This document shows, piece after piece, positions 1-9,000 of a stretch of 27,711 nt of DNA (positions are counted from its first letter, which is position 1; each line of letters starts with the position of its first letter). The notes beneath the pieces are model-generated. The model did not search any database. It was not told the origin of the DNA and saw only the letters and a program-made list of their open reading frames with translations. The translations under genes and the position numbers were made by a program. The stretch spans positions 1 through 27,711 of the forward strand of contig JAZKZE010000183.1 in NCBI GenBank assembly GCA_045612485.1, in the 5' to 3' direction. The stretch comes from RGIG5327 sp045612485 (GTDB lineage: Bacteria > Verrucomicrobiota > Lentisphaeria > Victivallales > UBA1829).

Positions 1-101
1 AACAGTTTTTTCCTGCGCCCCGCAGGGGCTTGAATCTCGGTTTACAATTTTTCCCGGGGTTAAAACCCCGGGCTGAGTTCTACCGGCCCTGCGGGACTGT
101 T
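1..101. repeat. Nested palindromic element, REP-like candidate
   Basis: The ends pair: AACAGT at 1-6 matches ACTGTT at 96-101, and CCCGCAGGG at 19-27 is the reverse complement of CCCTGCGGG at 87-95. A central near-perfect palindrome, CCCGGGGTT (53-61) and AACCCCGGG (64-72), sits inside. A small alternative hairpin, CCTGCG-CCC-CGCAGG (12-26), competes with the outer pairing. The block is far richer in G+C than the flanking DNA and no coding frame fits it. It resembles dispersed extragenic palindromes, but only one copy is visible and the left edge is cut by the window. It could instead be the terminator region of an upstream gene. Confidence 0.5.
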
Positions 102-313
102 TTATTTACTGATATGATATTTTATACATACTGTCTGTTTATGGAAATCTGACAAAATCACTTTCTTAAAAAACAATTTTCTTCCGATCAAATATGGCGG
201 AAATACCTGTTTTTTGAAAAATTATGGGATATCTGTGAAAAAAAAATAAAAAAATTTTTCAGCAAACAAATTTAAGAGAATCAATTTATGTAATGATTTC
301 TGTTCTTTCATAC
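102..313. other. AT-rich non-coding stretch upstream of typA
   Basis: This stretch is strongly A+T rich, with long A and T runs around 225-260. I see no plausible gene, convincing hairpin or RNA family. A long minus-strand frame from the typA region runs into it but is an antisense shadow. Confidence 0.5.
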
Positions 314-342
314 TTGAAAAAGAGGGCAAATGAGTGTAAATT
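314..342 (+). promoter_or_regulatory. Putative sigma-70 promoter of typA
   Basis: TTGAAA (314-319) is followed after 17 bases by TAAATT (337-342), about 45 bases before the typA start. The -10 box matches only 4 of 6 consensus positions in an A+T-rich region, so the call is moderate. Confidence 0.4.
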
Positions 343-386
343 AATTTTTTAAAGTTTTTCATTTTACTCAAAATCAAGGGGAATCT

Positions 387-2198
387 ATGCAGAGTATCAG
401 AAACATTGCCATCATCGCTCACGTTGACCACGGCAAAACCACGCTTGTGGATCAAATCATCAAACAGGCAAAACTTTTCCGGGAAAATCAGGAAGTACAC
501 ACCCGTTTTCTGGACAACAACGACCTGGAACGGGAAAGAGGGATCACCATCCTTGCCAAAAATATCAGTATCAATTACCGTGATACCAAAATAAATATCA
601 TCGACACTCCCGGTCACAGTGACTTCGGAGGTCAGGTGGAACGTGTTCTCAATATGGCTGACGGTGTACTTCTCCTTGTTGACTCTGCGGAAGGACCTCT
701 CCCCCAGACAAGATTTGTGCTGGATAAAGCCTTGAGACTCAAACTCAAACCCATTGTTGTCATCAACAAGATCGACCGTTCCGATGCAAGACCGGATGAA
801 GTCCTCAATAAAGTTTTTGATCTTTTCATTGAACTGGATGCCACAGAAGATCAGCTGGATTTCCCTGTTCTGTACGCTTCCGGACGCAGCGGCTGGGCTA
901 CCACTGACCTGAAAAACGGTTCCCGCGACTCCATTCTTCCCCTGATGGATGCGGTAGTCGATCTCATCCCTGCCGCCCCGGTCAATGAAGGCCCTGCCCA
1001 GTTGCAGGTCACCACTCTGGACTATAACGATTATGTAGGCCGTATCGGTATCGGAAGAGTTCATCGCGGAACTTTGAAAGCCGGAGCCCCCCTTTCCGTC
1101 ATCAAACGCAATGGCGAGATCGTCCCCGCCAAACTCAAACAGCTTTTCACCTTTGAAGGGGTGGGAAGAGAAGATGCCGAAGAAGTCGTCTGCGGAGATA
1201 TCTGCGGACTTGTAGGTCTGGAAGGTATCGACATCGGAGATACCATCGCCGACAGCGAACACCCGGACAAGATGCCTCCCATCGCCATTGATGAACCTAC
1301 TCTCTCCATGCAGTTCCGTGTCAATGACTCTCCCTTCTACGGTCAGGACGGAAAATTCATCAGCTCCCGTCATATCCGGGAAAGACTGCTGAAAGAGGCG
1401 GAAAGAGACGTGGCTCTGCGGGTGGATGACAACGGAACCGACTCCTTTGATGTAAAGGGAAGAGGGATCCTCCATCTTGCGGTTCTTATTGAAAATATGC
1501 GCCGTGAAGGATACGAGCTTACCATTGCCCAGCCCCAGGTCATCACAAAAGTCATTGACGGAGTGGTGAATGAGCCTATCGAACGCCTGACAGTGGATGT
1601 TCCCTCCGGAGCTGCCGGAAAAGTCATTGAAGTTGTGGGCTTGAGAAAAGGGGAAATGTTCAATATGGAAACCGGTACGGAACGTGCCTTTATTGAATTC
1701 TATATTCCCACAAGGGGTCTTATCGGACTGCGTACCAAGATCCTTAACGCCACTGCCGGTGAAGGGATCATTGCCCATGTATTCTCCCATTACGCCCCCT
1801 TCAAAGGCGAGATCCCCCACCGTATGGCAGGAGTTCTCATCAGTATGGGAGAAGGCAAAGCCATTCCCTATGCCATCGACGGACTTCAGCAGAGAGGGAT
1901 CTTCTTTATCGACCCGGGTACAGATACCTACGAAGGAATGATCGTAGGGGAACACTGTAAGGAAGGGGATATTGAAGTCAATGTGCAGAAGGAAAAGAAA
2001 CTTACCAATATCCGCGCAGCAAGTTCCGACAGAAAAATGCAGATCGCTCCCAGCGTGAAACACTCACTGGAAGAGGCATTGGAATATATTGAAGCAGATG
2101 AATATGTGGAAGTAACTCCTCACTTCATCCGTCTGCGGAAAAAATATCTCACCGAAAATGAGAGAAAGAAACAGCGTCTTGCAAAGATGAAGAGCTGA
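387..2198 (+). CDS. typA: Translational GTPase TypA/BipA
   Basis: TypA/BipA is a ribosome-associated GTPase of the EF-G/LepA family that acts in the cytoplasm in ribosome assembly and stress or cold adaptation. The 603-residue protein is full length for the family. The G1 loop AHVDHGKT is at residues 11-18, the G2 segment RGITI at 51-55, G3 DTPGH at 73-77 and G4 NKID at 127-130. EF-Tu domain 2-like, EF-G-like and the BipA-specific C-terminal regions follow, ending in a basic tail. The start is set by AAGGGGA five bases before the ATG. The next gene begins 15 bases after its stop with no terminator between them, so the two are probably co-transcribed. It belongs to the core genome and appears unrelated to the glycan genes downstream. 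Confidence 0.97.
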   Translation: MQSIRNIAIIAHVDHGKTTLVDQIIKQAKLFRENQEVHTRFLDNNDLERERGITILAKNISINYRDTKINIIDTPGHSDFGGQVERVLNMADGVLLLVDSAEGPLPQTRFVLDKALRLKLKPIVVINKIDRSDARPDEVLNKVFDLFIELDATEDQLDFPVLYASGRSGWATTDLKNGSRDSILPLMDAVVDLIPAAPVNEGPAQLQVTTLDYNDYVGRIGIGRVHRGTLKAGAPLSVIKRNGEIVPAKLKQLFTFEGVGREDAEEVVCGDICGLVGLEGIDIGDTIADSEHPDKMPPIAIDEPTLSMQFRVNDSPFYGQDGKFISSRHIRERLLKEAERDVALRVDDNGTDSFDVKGRGILHLAVLIENMRREGYELTIAQPQVITKVIDGVVNEPIERLTVDVPSGAAGKVIEVVGLRKGEMFNMETGTERAFIEFYIPTRGLIGLRTKILNATAGEGIIAHVFSHYAPFKGEIPHRMAGVLISMGEGKAIPYAIDGLQQRGIFFIDPGTDTYEGMIVGEHCKEGDIEVNVQKEKKLTNIRAASSDRKMQIAPSVKHSLEEALEYIEADEYVEVTPHFIRLRKKYLTENERKKQRLAKMKS

Positions 2199-2213
2199 TA
2201 AAAGGGAAATAGT

Positions 2214-4187
2214 ATGATCGACTTTATCGGGATATGTAAAAGTTACGGTGCAAGAGATATTTTCAAAGATGTTTCCTTCCGCATCAACAAGGGCGACCGT
2301 GTGGGGATCGTCGGTCCCAACGGAGCCGGGAAGACCACACTATTTAAAATGCTTCTTGGAGAACTTTCTGCCGATAAAGGCGAGATCCTTATTCCCAAAA
2401 AGACCCGTATAGGCGTCATCCGTCAGCAGCTGGATTTTTTCCGTGAAGATGAGACTCTTCTGGAATTCACCTCTGCGGCAACAGGAGAGTTGGCTCAAAC
2501 GGAAAAAGATATTGCAGAACTGGAAAAAGAACTGCAAAATACATCTGATGAAACTGCCCGGAACAAACTTCTCATGCGTCTCGGGGAAAAACAATCCACC
2601 TTTGAAGCGCAGGGCGGCTATGAAATGCGTCACAGGGCGGAAGCCGCCTTATCCGGTCTGGGATTCAAAGTGGAAACCTTTTCCCATACCATGAAACAGT
2701 TTTCCGGCGGTTGGCAGATGCGTGCATGTATGGCAAAAACTCTTTTGTCCGATCCGGAGATCCTGCTTCTTGACGAACCATCCAACTATCTGGATACCCC
2801 TGCAGTGGAATGGCTGCGGAAACAGTTGAAAAACTTTCCCGGCACGATCCTTCTCATCTCCCATGACCGTTTTCTCTTAAACTCCATTACCACAACGACC
2901 CTTGAGATCAATAACGGTTATGCAACAACCTATAACGGCAGTTACAGCAAATATATCGTGGAACGGGAAGAGCGTACCAGAGTAGCGGAAGCCGCCCAGG
3001 ACAATATCGACCGGAAAAAGGAACAGCTGGAACGCAACATCAACCGTTTCCGGGCAAAGGCAACCAAAGCCGCCCAGGTGAGAAGCTGGATCAAAATGCT
3101 GGATAAGCTGGAAGATACGGATGTCCCGGATTCTTTGCACTTTCAGGGCGAGATCCGTATTCCCGATCCCCCTCATTGCGGAGCGGAGACCTTCCGGCTG
3201 GAGGATGTGACATTCTCCTACGACGGCAAACGCAATATCCTTGAAAACATCTCCTTATCCATCAACCGGGGCGACAAGATCGGTATCGTGGGATATAACG
3301 GCATGGGAAAAAGTACGCTTCTCAAACTTATTGCCGGAGTAAATCAGCCCACAAGCGGAAGATGTATATTGGGGCATCAGGTCATTACCGGTTATCAGGC
3401 ACAGGAGTTCGGTGAACTTCTGCCGGGAAACAAGACTCCCATTGAGATCGTGAAAGAAGCCTCCGGCGGGAAAGCGGAATCCAAAAGAGTGCGGGAAATT
3501 CTGGGAGCTTTCGGTTTTTCCGGGGAGGCGGCTGAAAAGATGTGTGAAGTATTGAGCGGAGGAGAAAAGATCCGGCTCTGTTTTGCAAGGATCTTTGTCA
3601 ATCCTCCCAACCTTCTTATCCTTGACGAACCTACCACCCATCTGGATATCGCCGCCCGTGAAGCATTGGAAAAGGCGGTAAAAAGTTATACGGGAACGGT
3701 TTGCATTGTAAGTCATGATATTGAATTTATCCGGGCGACAGCGGAAACTATTATTGAAATGCGTACACCTTCCGTAAGGATCCATTACGGCAATTATGAT
3801 TATTACAGGGAACGCATCGCCGCAGAAGAAGCTGCGGCAAACGCAAGTATCGCAGAAAATAAAGCGGACAGTAAAGTGTCCTCCGCTTCCGACAGCAAGG
3901 AACGCAGACGGGAACGGGCGCAGAAACGGCAGGAACTTTCCAAAGAAAAACGCAAACTGGAAAAAAATGTTGCCGAACTGGAAGAAAAAATCACTGAAGC
4001 GGAAGCGGAAAAAGAGGAGATCATCAATCTTCTTGCCGCCCCCTCCCCCGAAAAGAATTTTTCCGATTTGAGGAAAAAACTGTGGGATCTGGAAGAATTT
4101 ATCGAAAAGACCACTCTTGCATGGGAAAAAAGTGCTTCCCAGTTGGAAGAACTCATGGTCAAATATAATGAGATCCATGAGGATTAA
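2214..4187 (+). CDS. ABC-F family ATP-binding protein (tandem ABC domains)
   Basis: ABC-F proteins have two fused ATPase domains and no membrane part. They act on the ribosome in translation or ribosome rescue, and some members give antibiotic protection. In these 657 residues the first Walker A is GPNGAGKT at 34-41, the signature SGG at 164-166 and Walker B with LLLDEP at 184-189. A charged linker lies around 245-300. The second Walker A is at about 360-367 (GYNGMGKS), the second signature at 448-450 and DEP at 471-473. A highly charged predicted coiled coil spans about 560-605 and continues into a helical tail, as in Uup/YheS/YdiF-like members. I cannot choose a subfamily by eye, so no symbol is given. 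A ribosome-binding site (AAGGGAAA) precedes the ATG. Its position behind typA supports a housekeeping translation role. Confidence 0.93.
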   Translation: MIDFIGICKSYGARDIFKDVSFRINKGDRVGIVGPNGAGKTTLFKMLLGELSADKGEILIPKKTRIGVIRQQLDFFREDETLLEFTSAATGELAQTEKDIAELEKELQNTSDETARNKLLMRLGEKQSTFEAQGGYEMRHRAEAALSGLGFKVETFSHTMKQFSGGWQMRACMAKTLLSDPEILLLDEPSNYLDTPAVEWLRKQLKNFPGTILLISHDRFLLNSITTTTLEINNGYATTYNGSYSKYIVEREERTRVAEAAQDNIDRKKEQLERNINRFRAKATKAAQVRSWIKMLDKLEDTDVPDSLHFQGEIRIPDPPHCGAETFRLEDVTFSYDGKRNILENISLSINRGDKIGIVGYNGMGKSTLLKLIAGVNQPTSGRCILGHQVITGYQAQEFGELLPGNKTPIEIVKEASGGKAESKRVREILGAFGFSGEAAEKMCEVLSGGEKIRLCFARIFVNPPNLLILDEPTTHLDIAAREALEKAVKSYTGTVCIVSHDIEFIRATAETIIEMRTPSVRIHYGNYDYYRERIAAEEAAANASIAENKADSKVSSASDSKERRRERAQKRQELSKEKRKLEKNVAELEEKITEAEAEKEEIINLLAAPSPEKNFSDLRKKLWDLEEFIEKTTLAWEKSASQLEELMVKYNEIHED

Positions 4188-4272
4188 GGGAAGTACGGAT
4201 TAGTACGGAGAAAAGACGGATGGGAGCAACGCCGGGGCAACGCAGAGTGAGAAATGCCCGATGGAGAGAAAA

Positions 4273-5172
4273 TTACTTTCTTCCTTTTCCTTTATTATGG
4301 TGTTCTCTTGCAAAAGCGGCAGGAGTCATTCCCATTCTTTTCTTGAATTCCCTTGTAAAAAAAGGAATGTTATTATATCCGCACAGATTTGCCACATCGG
4401 AAACGGCAAGATCCTCCCGCATGAGATACCATTTCGCCATCATAATACGCTGTTGAATAAGATATTCAATGGGGGAGCAGTTTTTTTCTTTCATAAAAAG
4501 ATTGTATAAAGTGCGTACCGATACACCGCAATCGGCGGCAAGAGAGCTTGTGGTATATTTTCTTGCAGGCAGTCTTGCCATAAGATAAGTGATTCTCTTA
4601 AATTCATTGCTTTTATCATGCCATTCGCATTGTCTGGCAATTTCTGTGATAAGAGAATAGCAAAGAGAGGAAATGGTATGCAGAGTATATTCATTCTGTT
4701 TTTCACACTCCTGCCGGATACGGTCAAAACATTCCCGGATCCTCTGCAATTCTGATAAATTGGGAAAAACGGTCTCGGCAAGGATCCCGTGATCCATAAG
4801 CAGGGCAACAAGTGGCCCCGGATGAAAAACGATATATTTTCTTACCGCGGTTTCACTTCCCTGGTTTTCCAGAAAGAAATTCTGCCAGGGATGACACAGA
4901 AAAACATCGCCTTTTTTCAGAATTTTCTTATACTCTCCGTACCGGAAAGAGAGTTCCCCTTCCGAAATAATACTGCACTCATAATATGGCTGAAGCCCGT
5001 TTTCAACAGTTCCGCCGGGAACAAAGGATTCCTCTCCCAGACAATACATTCCCAGAGCAAACTTATGGATCCCTCTTCCGGCACTGCTGTCCACATACCG
5101 TTTTTCCCGGACGGAAGGATCGCCGGAAATACGTTCTATATCATAATAAGTATAAAGTTCTTTTTCTGCCAT
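4273..5172 (-). CDS. AraC family transcriptional regulator
   Basis: This is a DNA-binding regulator with an N-terminal cupin-like sensor domain (roughly residues 25-130) and a C-terminal AraC double helix-turn-helix (roughly 195-290). The C-terminal domain shows the usual pattern: SSLAADCGVS...LYNLF, then VANLCGYNNIPFFTREFKKRMGMTPAAF. I place the start at the ATG ending at 5172 (MAEKELYTYY), giving 299 residues, the normal family length. A longer frame opens at 5295, but its extra 41 residues would be encoded upstream of, and across, the predicted promoter. The gene is divergent from the pseudopilin-DUF4838 pair, the classic position for a local regulator, and a sugar or oligosaccharide ligand is likely but not shown. 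The start's ribosome-binding site (AGGATG) is weak. Confidence 0.9.
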   Translation of the reverse strand: MAEKELYTYYDIERISGDPSVREKRYVDSSAGRGIHKFALGMYCLGEESFVPGGTVENGLQPYYECSIISEGELSFRYGEYKKILKKGDVFLCHPWQNFFLENQGSETAVRKYIVFHPGPLVALLMDHGILAETVFPNLSELQRIRECFDRIRQECEKQNEYTLHTISSLCYSLITEIARQCEWHDKSNEFKRITYLMARLPARKYTTSSLAADCGVSVRTLYNLFMKEKNCSPIEYLIQQRIMMAKWYLMREDLAVSDVANLCGYNNIPFFTREFKKRMGMTPAAFAREHHNKGKGRK

Positions 5173-5215
5173 AACCGCATCCTGTTTTTTGCCGGATAAT
5201 GCAAGTTTACACACC

Positions 5216-5243
5216 TTGAAATAATATCTTTTCAGCATATAAT
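5216..5243 (+). promoter_or_regulatory. Promoter of the pseudopilin-DUF4838 operon
   Basis: TTGAAA (5216-5221) and a perfect TATAAT (5238-5243) are separated by 16 bases, 43 bases before the pseudopilin start. The -10 box overlaps the opposing AraC promoter. Confidence 0.65.
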
Positions 5244-5268
5244 ATATAGTGATATAAATATTTTTCAA
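5241..5268 (-). promoter_or_regulatory. Promoter of the AraC regulator gene
   Basis: On the minus strand, TTGAAA (complement of 5263-5268) is followed after 16 bases by TATATT (complement of 5241-5246). Transcription would begin near 5235, giving a leader of about 60 bases before the ATG at 5172. This excludes the longer AraC reading frame. Confidence 0.55.
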
Positions 5269-5285
5269 ATGAGAAGGGAAAAAAG

Positions 5286-6008
5286 ATGAACTCAAATAAC
5301 AGAAAAACTTTTACTCTTATTGAGTTGCTTGTTGTCATTGCCATTATCGCCATTCTTGCCAGTATGCTTTTACCTGCATTAGGCAAAGCAAGGGAACAGG
5401 CATACGCCATCAAATGTGTCAACAATCAGAAACAGATCGGACTTTGGATGATCTCCTACGCCACCGACTTTAACGAGTGGAGTGTGGGTTCCTACCGGGG
5501 ATTTATTCATAATCCGGAAGGAAAGCAGGATAAGGATAAAGCTACGTGGGTATCATTATTCAACAGTGATTCTACGGCTTGTGCCGTACCTTATTTCAAC
5601 CAAAAGTCTATACAAAAATTTCTCCATTGCAATACTGCCGCCAATCAAACAAACAGTTATGTAAACAAGGAAACCGGCGGAAATGGATATATGGGCTATT
5701 ACACTGTAAACGAATATTTGTGCCGGGGTGATAAAGATAGAAAACAATATCAATGGATCACAAGCAATGGGTACATGTTCTTCAAACCCTCCACCATAAA
5801 ACTCCCCAACCGTACCATGTGGACGATGTGTACACGCAGATACAGTGATATAGGTTACCGTTTCTGGCATGGTAAAGCTGCCCAGCTTCTGTTTACGGAT
5901 CTTACCGTAAAGAAACTGTATTTAAGAGAAATCTATAATAAAACAAGTCAGACCACCGTATGGAATTATTACCCGTGCAGCGGAAGCCCCAAGCTGACCA
6001 ATTTTTAA
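5286..6008 (+). CDS. Pseudopilin-like protein with prepilin-type N-terminus
   Basis: The N-terminus is a type IV prepilin/type II secretion pseudopilin signal: a short basic leader, then FTLIELLVV and a hydrophobic helix ending near residue 31 (SMLLPALGKAREQA). The glutamate needed by the processing peptidase is E13, and cleavage would fall between T8 and F9. The rest (about residues 35-240) is a soluble domain. Near its end, RFWHGKAAQLLFTDL resembles the H-x9-DG motif of the DUF1559-like pseudopilins abundant in Lentisphaerota and Planctomycetota. Such proteins would be held in the inner membrane or a pseudopilus with the globular part outside the cytoplasm. GAAGGGAAAA precedes the ATG. The DUF4838 gene follows 38 bases later without a terminator, so the two form one operon. 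The exact role is unknown; glycan capture is inference. Confidence 0.88.
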   Translation: MNSNNRKTFTLIELLVVIAIIAILASMLLPALGKAREQAYAIKCVNNQKQIGLWMISYATDFNEWSVGSYRGFIHNPEGKQDKDKATWVSLFNSDSTACAVPYFNQKSIQKFLHCNTAANQTNSYVNKETGGNGYMGYYTVNEYLCRGDKDRKQYQWITSNGYMFFKPSTIKLPNRTMWTMCTRRYSDIGYRFWHGKAAQLLFTDLTVKKLYLREIYNKTSQTTVWNYYPCSGSPKLTNF

Positions 6009-6046
6009 TAAAAATCAAATCATAAACAATAAAAAAAAGGAAACAA

Positions 6047-9000
6047 ATGAGTAAAAAAAGATTTTTCACCTTCGCAGCAACATTGCTTTTTGCTTCGGTA
6101 TGTTCTGCGGATTTTCCCCTTGCGGAAAATGGTAAAAGTTCCTGTAATATCGTGGTAAAAAAAGATGCCCCCCTGCCCGTATCCTTCGGAGCAAAGGAAC
6201 TTGCCCTTTTTACAGAAAAAGTAAGTTCAGCAAAAATCCCGGTAACAAACAGTGCCGTAAAAAATTTGAAAAATATTTTTGTAGGTACTCTTGCCGATAA
6301 GGATCTTGTAAAAAAATCCGGTATCGACGCAAAAAAATTAAAAGAGGATGGTTTTGCCCTCACGGTAAAAAACAATGTCATTTATATTGTGGGGCAGAAT
6401 CCCAGAGGAGCGTTGTACGGCTGCTATGAGATCGTGAAAAAATATGCCGGTGTGCGCTTCCTCTTTCCCGGTGAGGATGGTACTTACTATTCTGCAAAAA
6501 AGAGTATCTCCATTCCGGAACAGAATACCATTAAAAATCCTTACCTGCGTTACCGCCTTCTCCAGTGCGGAGATGAGATCAATGGCGCAACCTTTCTTGC
6601 AAGAAACAACCTTTTCGGCAGTAAGGGAGCATGGCATTTCTTTGATAAGAAAGGCAGACGCACAGGAACTGCCGATATGTTTGAATCTGTGGCTGTAAAG
6701 ACCAATGCCACTGCCGGAAACTCCCATATCCAGAGTGCCATGATGAGCGGTTGGCAGGGGAAAAAAGCCTTTGAAAAACTTTATAAGGAACATCCGGAAT
6801 ATTTCCCCCTTATCGGCGGCAAACGCATCTTCATCCATCACGGTGGAGACCCAAATCCCTGTATCAGCAATCCCGGACTCCTTGACCTTATGGCAGAAAA
6901 CCTTTACAACCGTGTAAAGGGCAAATATGGCGCGCAGGAACACGTAACGATCGGCAACAACGATACCACCACATGGTGTGAATGTGCCAACTGTAAAAAA
7001 CTGGATGATCCCGCCACCGCCGGAACAAAAGGGGCAAGAGCCAACCGTTACTGGTATTTTGTAACGGAAGTAGCCAAACGGGTATGGAAAAAAGATCCCT
7101 CCATCAATCTGGGCGGCTGGGCATATCAGGATTTTTGGTATCCTCCCACAAAAGTAAAAATCGATCCCAGACTCCGGGTCATCATCTCTTTCAACAATCA
7201 GTGCTGGAAACATACCATCACCGATAAAAAATGTACGGTCAATGCGGAACTTTTGCGGATCATGGCGGCATGGAAAAAGACAAAACACCCCTTTATTGTC
7301 AACAGAGATGAGATCGCCGCAAACGGTTCCGTAGGTTCCAACTTCCTTCCCTCGGAAAGAGTTCTCTATGAAAATCTGAAAAGTTATCCTTCCATCGGTT
7401 TTTCCGGTACTTACTTCTGTGTAGGCTCCCCCTTCCCCGCTTTCAATAAGAGAACCATAAACAAAGAACCCTATTTCGGAAAAAATTACCGCTATGCCGC
7501 CATGTGGCAGACCTGTTATATTTCCGCTCAATATATGTGGGATATAAATTGTGATTTTGATAAACTTTATGAAGAAGCCAACTCTCTTTTCTACGGTAAA
7601 GCATGGGAGGGCGGATATAAAGAATTCAGAAAACTTCTCACAAAATATTTCCTTGAATCCCCCGGCTGTATGGGCTGGGGACAGGGTGCGCCTCTGGGCA
7701 GATGTCTGGATCAGGCGGGAAGCGAGGAAAAACTTGTTTCACTCATGGATAAGGCTGTGGAAGCGGCAAAAACCGATAAAGATCCCAGAAGCCTTAAACA
7801 CATCCTTCAGGCAAAAGAGATCTTTGAAATGACCTGGCGCAAACAGAGAAAAAATTACCTTGACAACTTTAAGGAACTCAATGTTTACCGCCGTACCGCC
7901 CCCATAAAGATCGACGGTATTCTGGATGAAGCCGACTGGAAAAATGCTGACGCTCTTTCCAACTTCAAACCCGGAGGCCACACTCCCAAGAATGCAAAAG
8001 TACAGCCTTCCTATGTGAAAGTAACCTACGACCCCGACTTCCTTTATATTGCTGTGGAATGTATGGAACCTGCCGCTGATAAAATCATAGCAGGCAAAAA
8101 TATCAAAGACCGCTGGAAAGAACTGGGCAATCATCTGGAACTTTTCTACAATTACCCGGATATGGCGGAAAAATATTATCACCTTGCCATCAATTCCAAC
8201 GGGGAAGTCATTGATGCCATCCAGCACTCCATCTCCAAAAGGGATAACTCTTTCAATACGAGAGCAAAAATCGCAACGAAAGTCCTGAAAGACCGCTGGA
8301 TACTGGAAATCGCCGTCCCGGCAAACGAGATCGGGATGAAATGCTATGACGGAAGTACATGGAAACTCAATGTGGGAAGAAGCCGGAAAGTAAAAGATCT
8401 TGCCAGTTACAGCAGTGAAGCCCTTAATGTGGAAACTTCCTCCTGCTGCAACGGGAATTTCCACGGAGCAGCCAATTTTGTCAATATCAAGTTCACCCCC
8501 AAACGTGCTTCCGGAATCGCCCAGAGCCATGATACATCCGCATGGAAAAACGCCGATTTCAATACTCTTGTACCGGACAGCAGTATAAGCAAATACTACC
8601 GTTACAACCGGAAAGGTACATGGAAATTTGAAGATGAGAAAAATCTTGTCCCCAAATTCTGGACCGTAAATGCCGGAAGCGTGGGAACGACAAAATGGGA
8701 TGAAAAAAATCCCTCCAACAGTTATATCCAGCTGGAAAAAGGCTATATTACCCAGTACTTTGTCTCCTCTGACAAAGGAAAACTGAAGATCTCCTTCCGT
8801 GCCAGAGGCAAAGGCAGTGTCATGCTCTGGACAAGCAGTTTCAAAAATAAAGCCTCCAGAACGGCAAAAGGTTATGAGCAGATCAAATCTACCGGAAAAA
8901 ACAAAGTATTCAAACTTACTGACAAGTGGCAGAATTTTTCCTATGAAACAAAGAAGGCGGGAGTTCCCACGGAAAGAGTGGCGATCCGCTTTACGGTTCT

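Noticed and set aside
182..260. Weak A/T-rich hairpins (TTCCG...CGGAA, TGAAAAA...TTTTTCA)
   Set aside because: Short arms in very A+T-rich DNA are expected by chance, and no gene end lies nearby.
222..2063. 613-residue minus-strand open frame opposite typA
   Set aside because: It is fully antisense to a certain gene, has no ribosome-binding site and a Phe/Gly/Asp-rich composition without recognisable domains; it exists because the complement of the favoured codons rarely gives stops.
5173..5295. N-terminal extension of the AraC protein from a start at 5295
   Set aside because: It would be encoded across and upstream of the predicted AraC promoter and overlaps the divergent gene's start; the 299-residue form has the normal family length.
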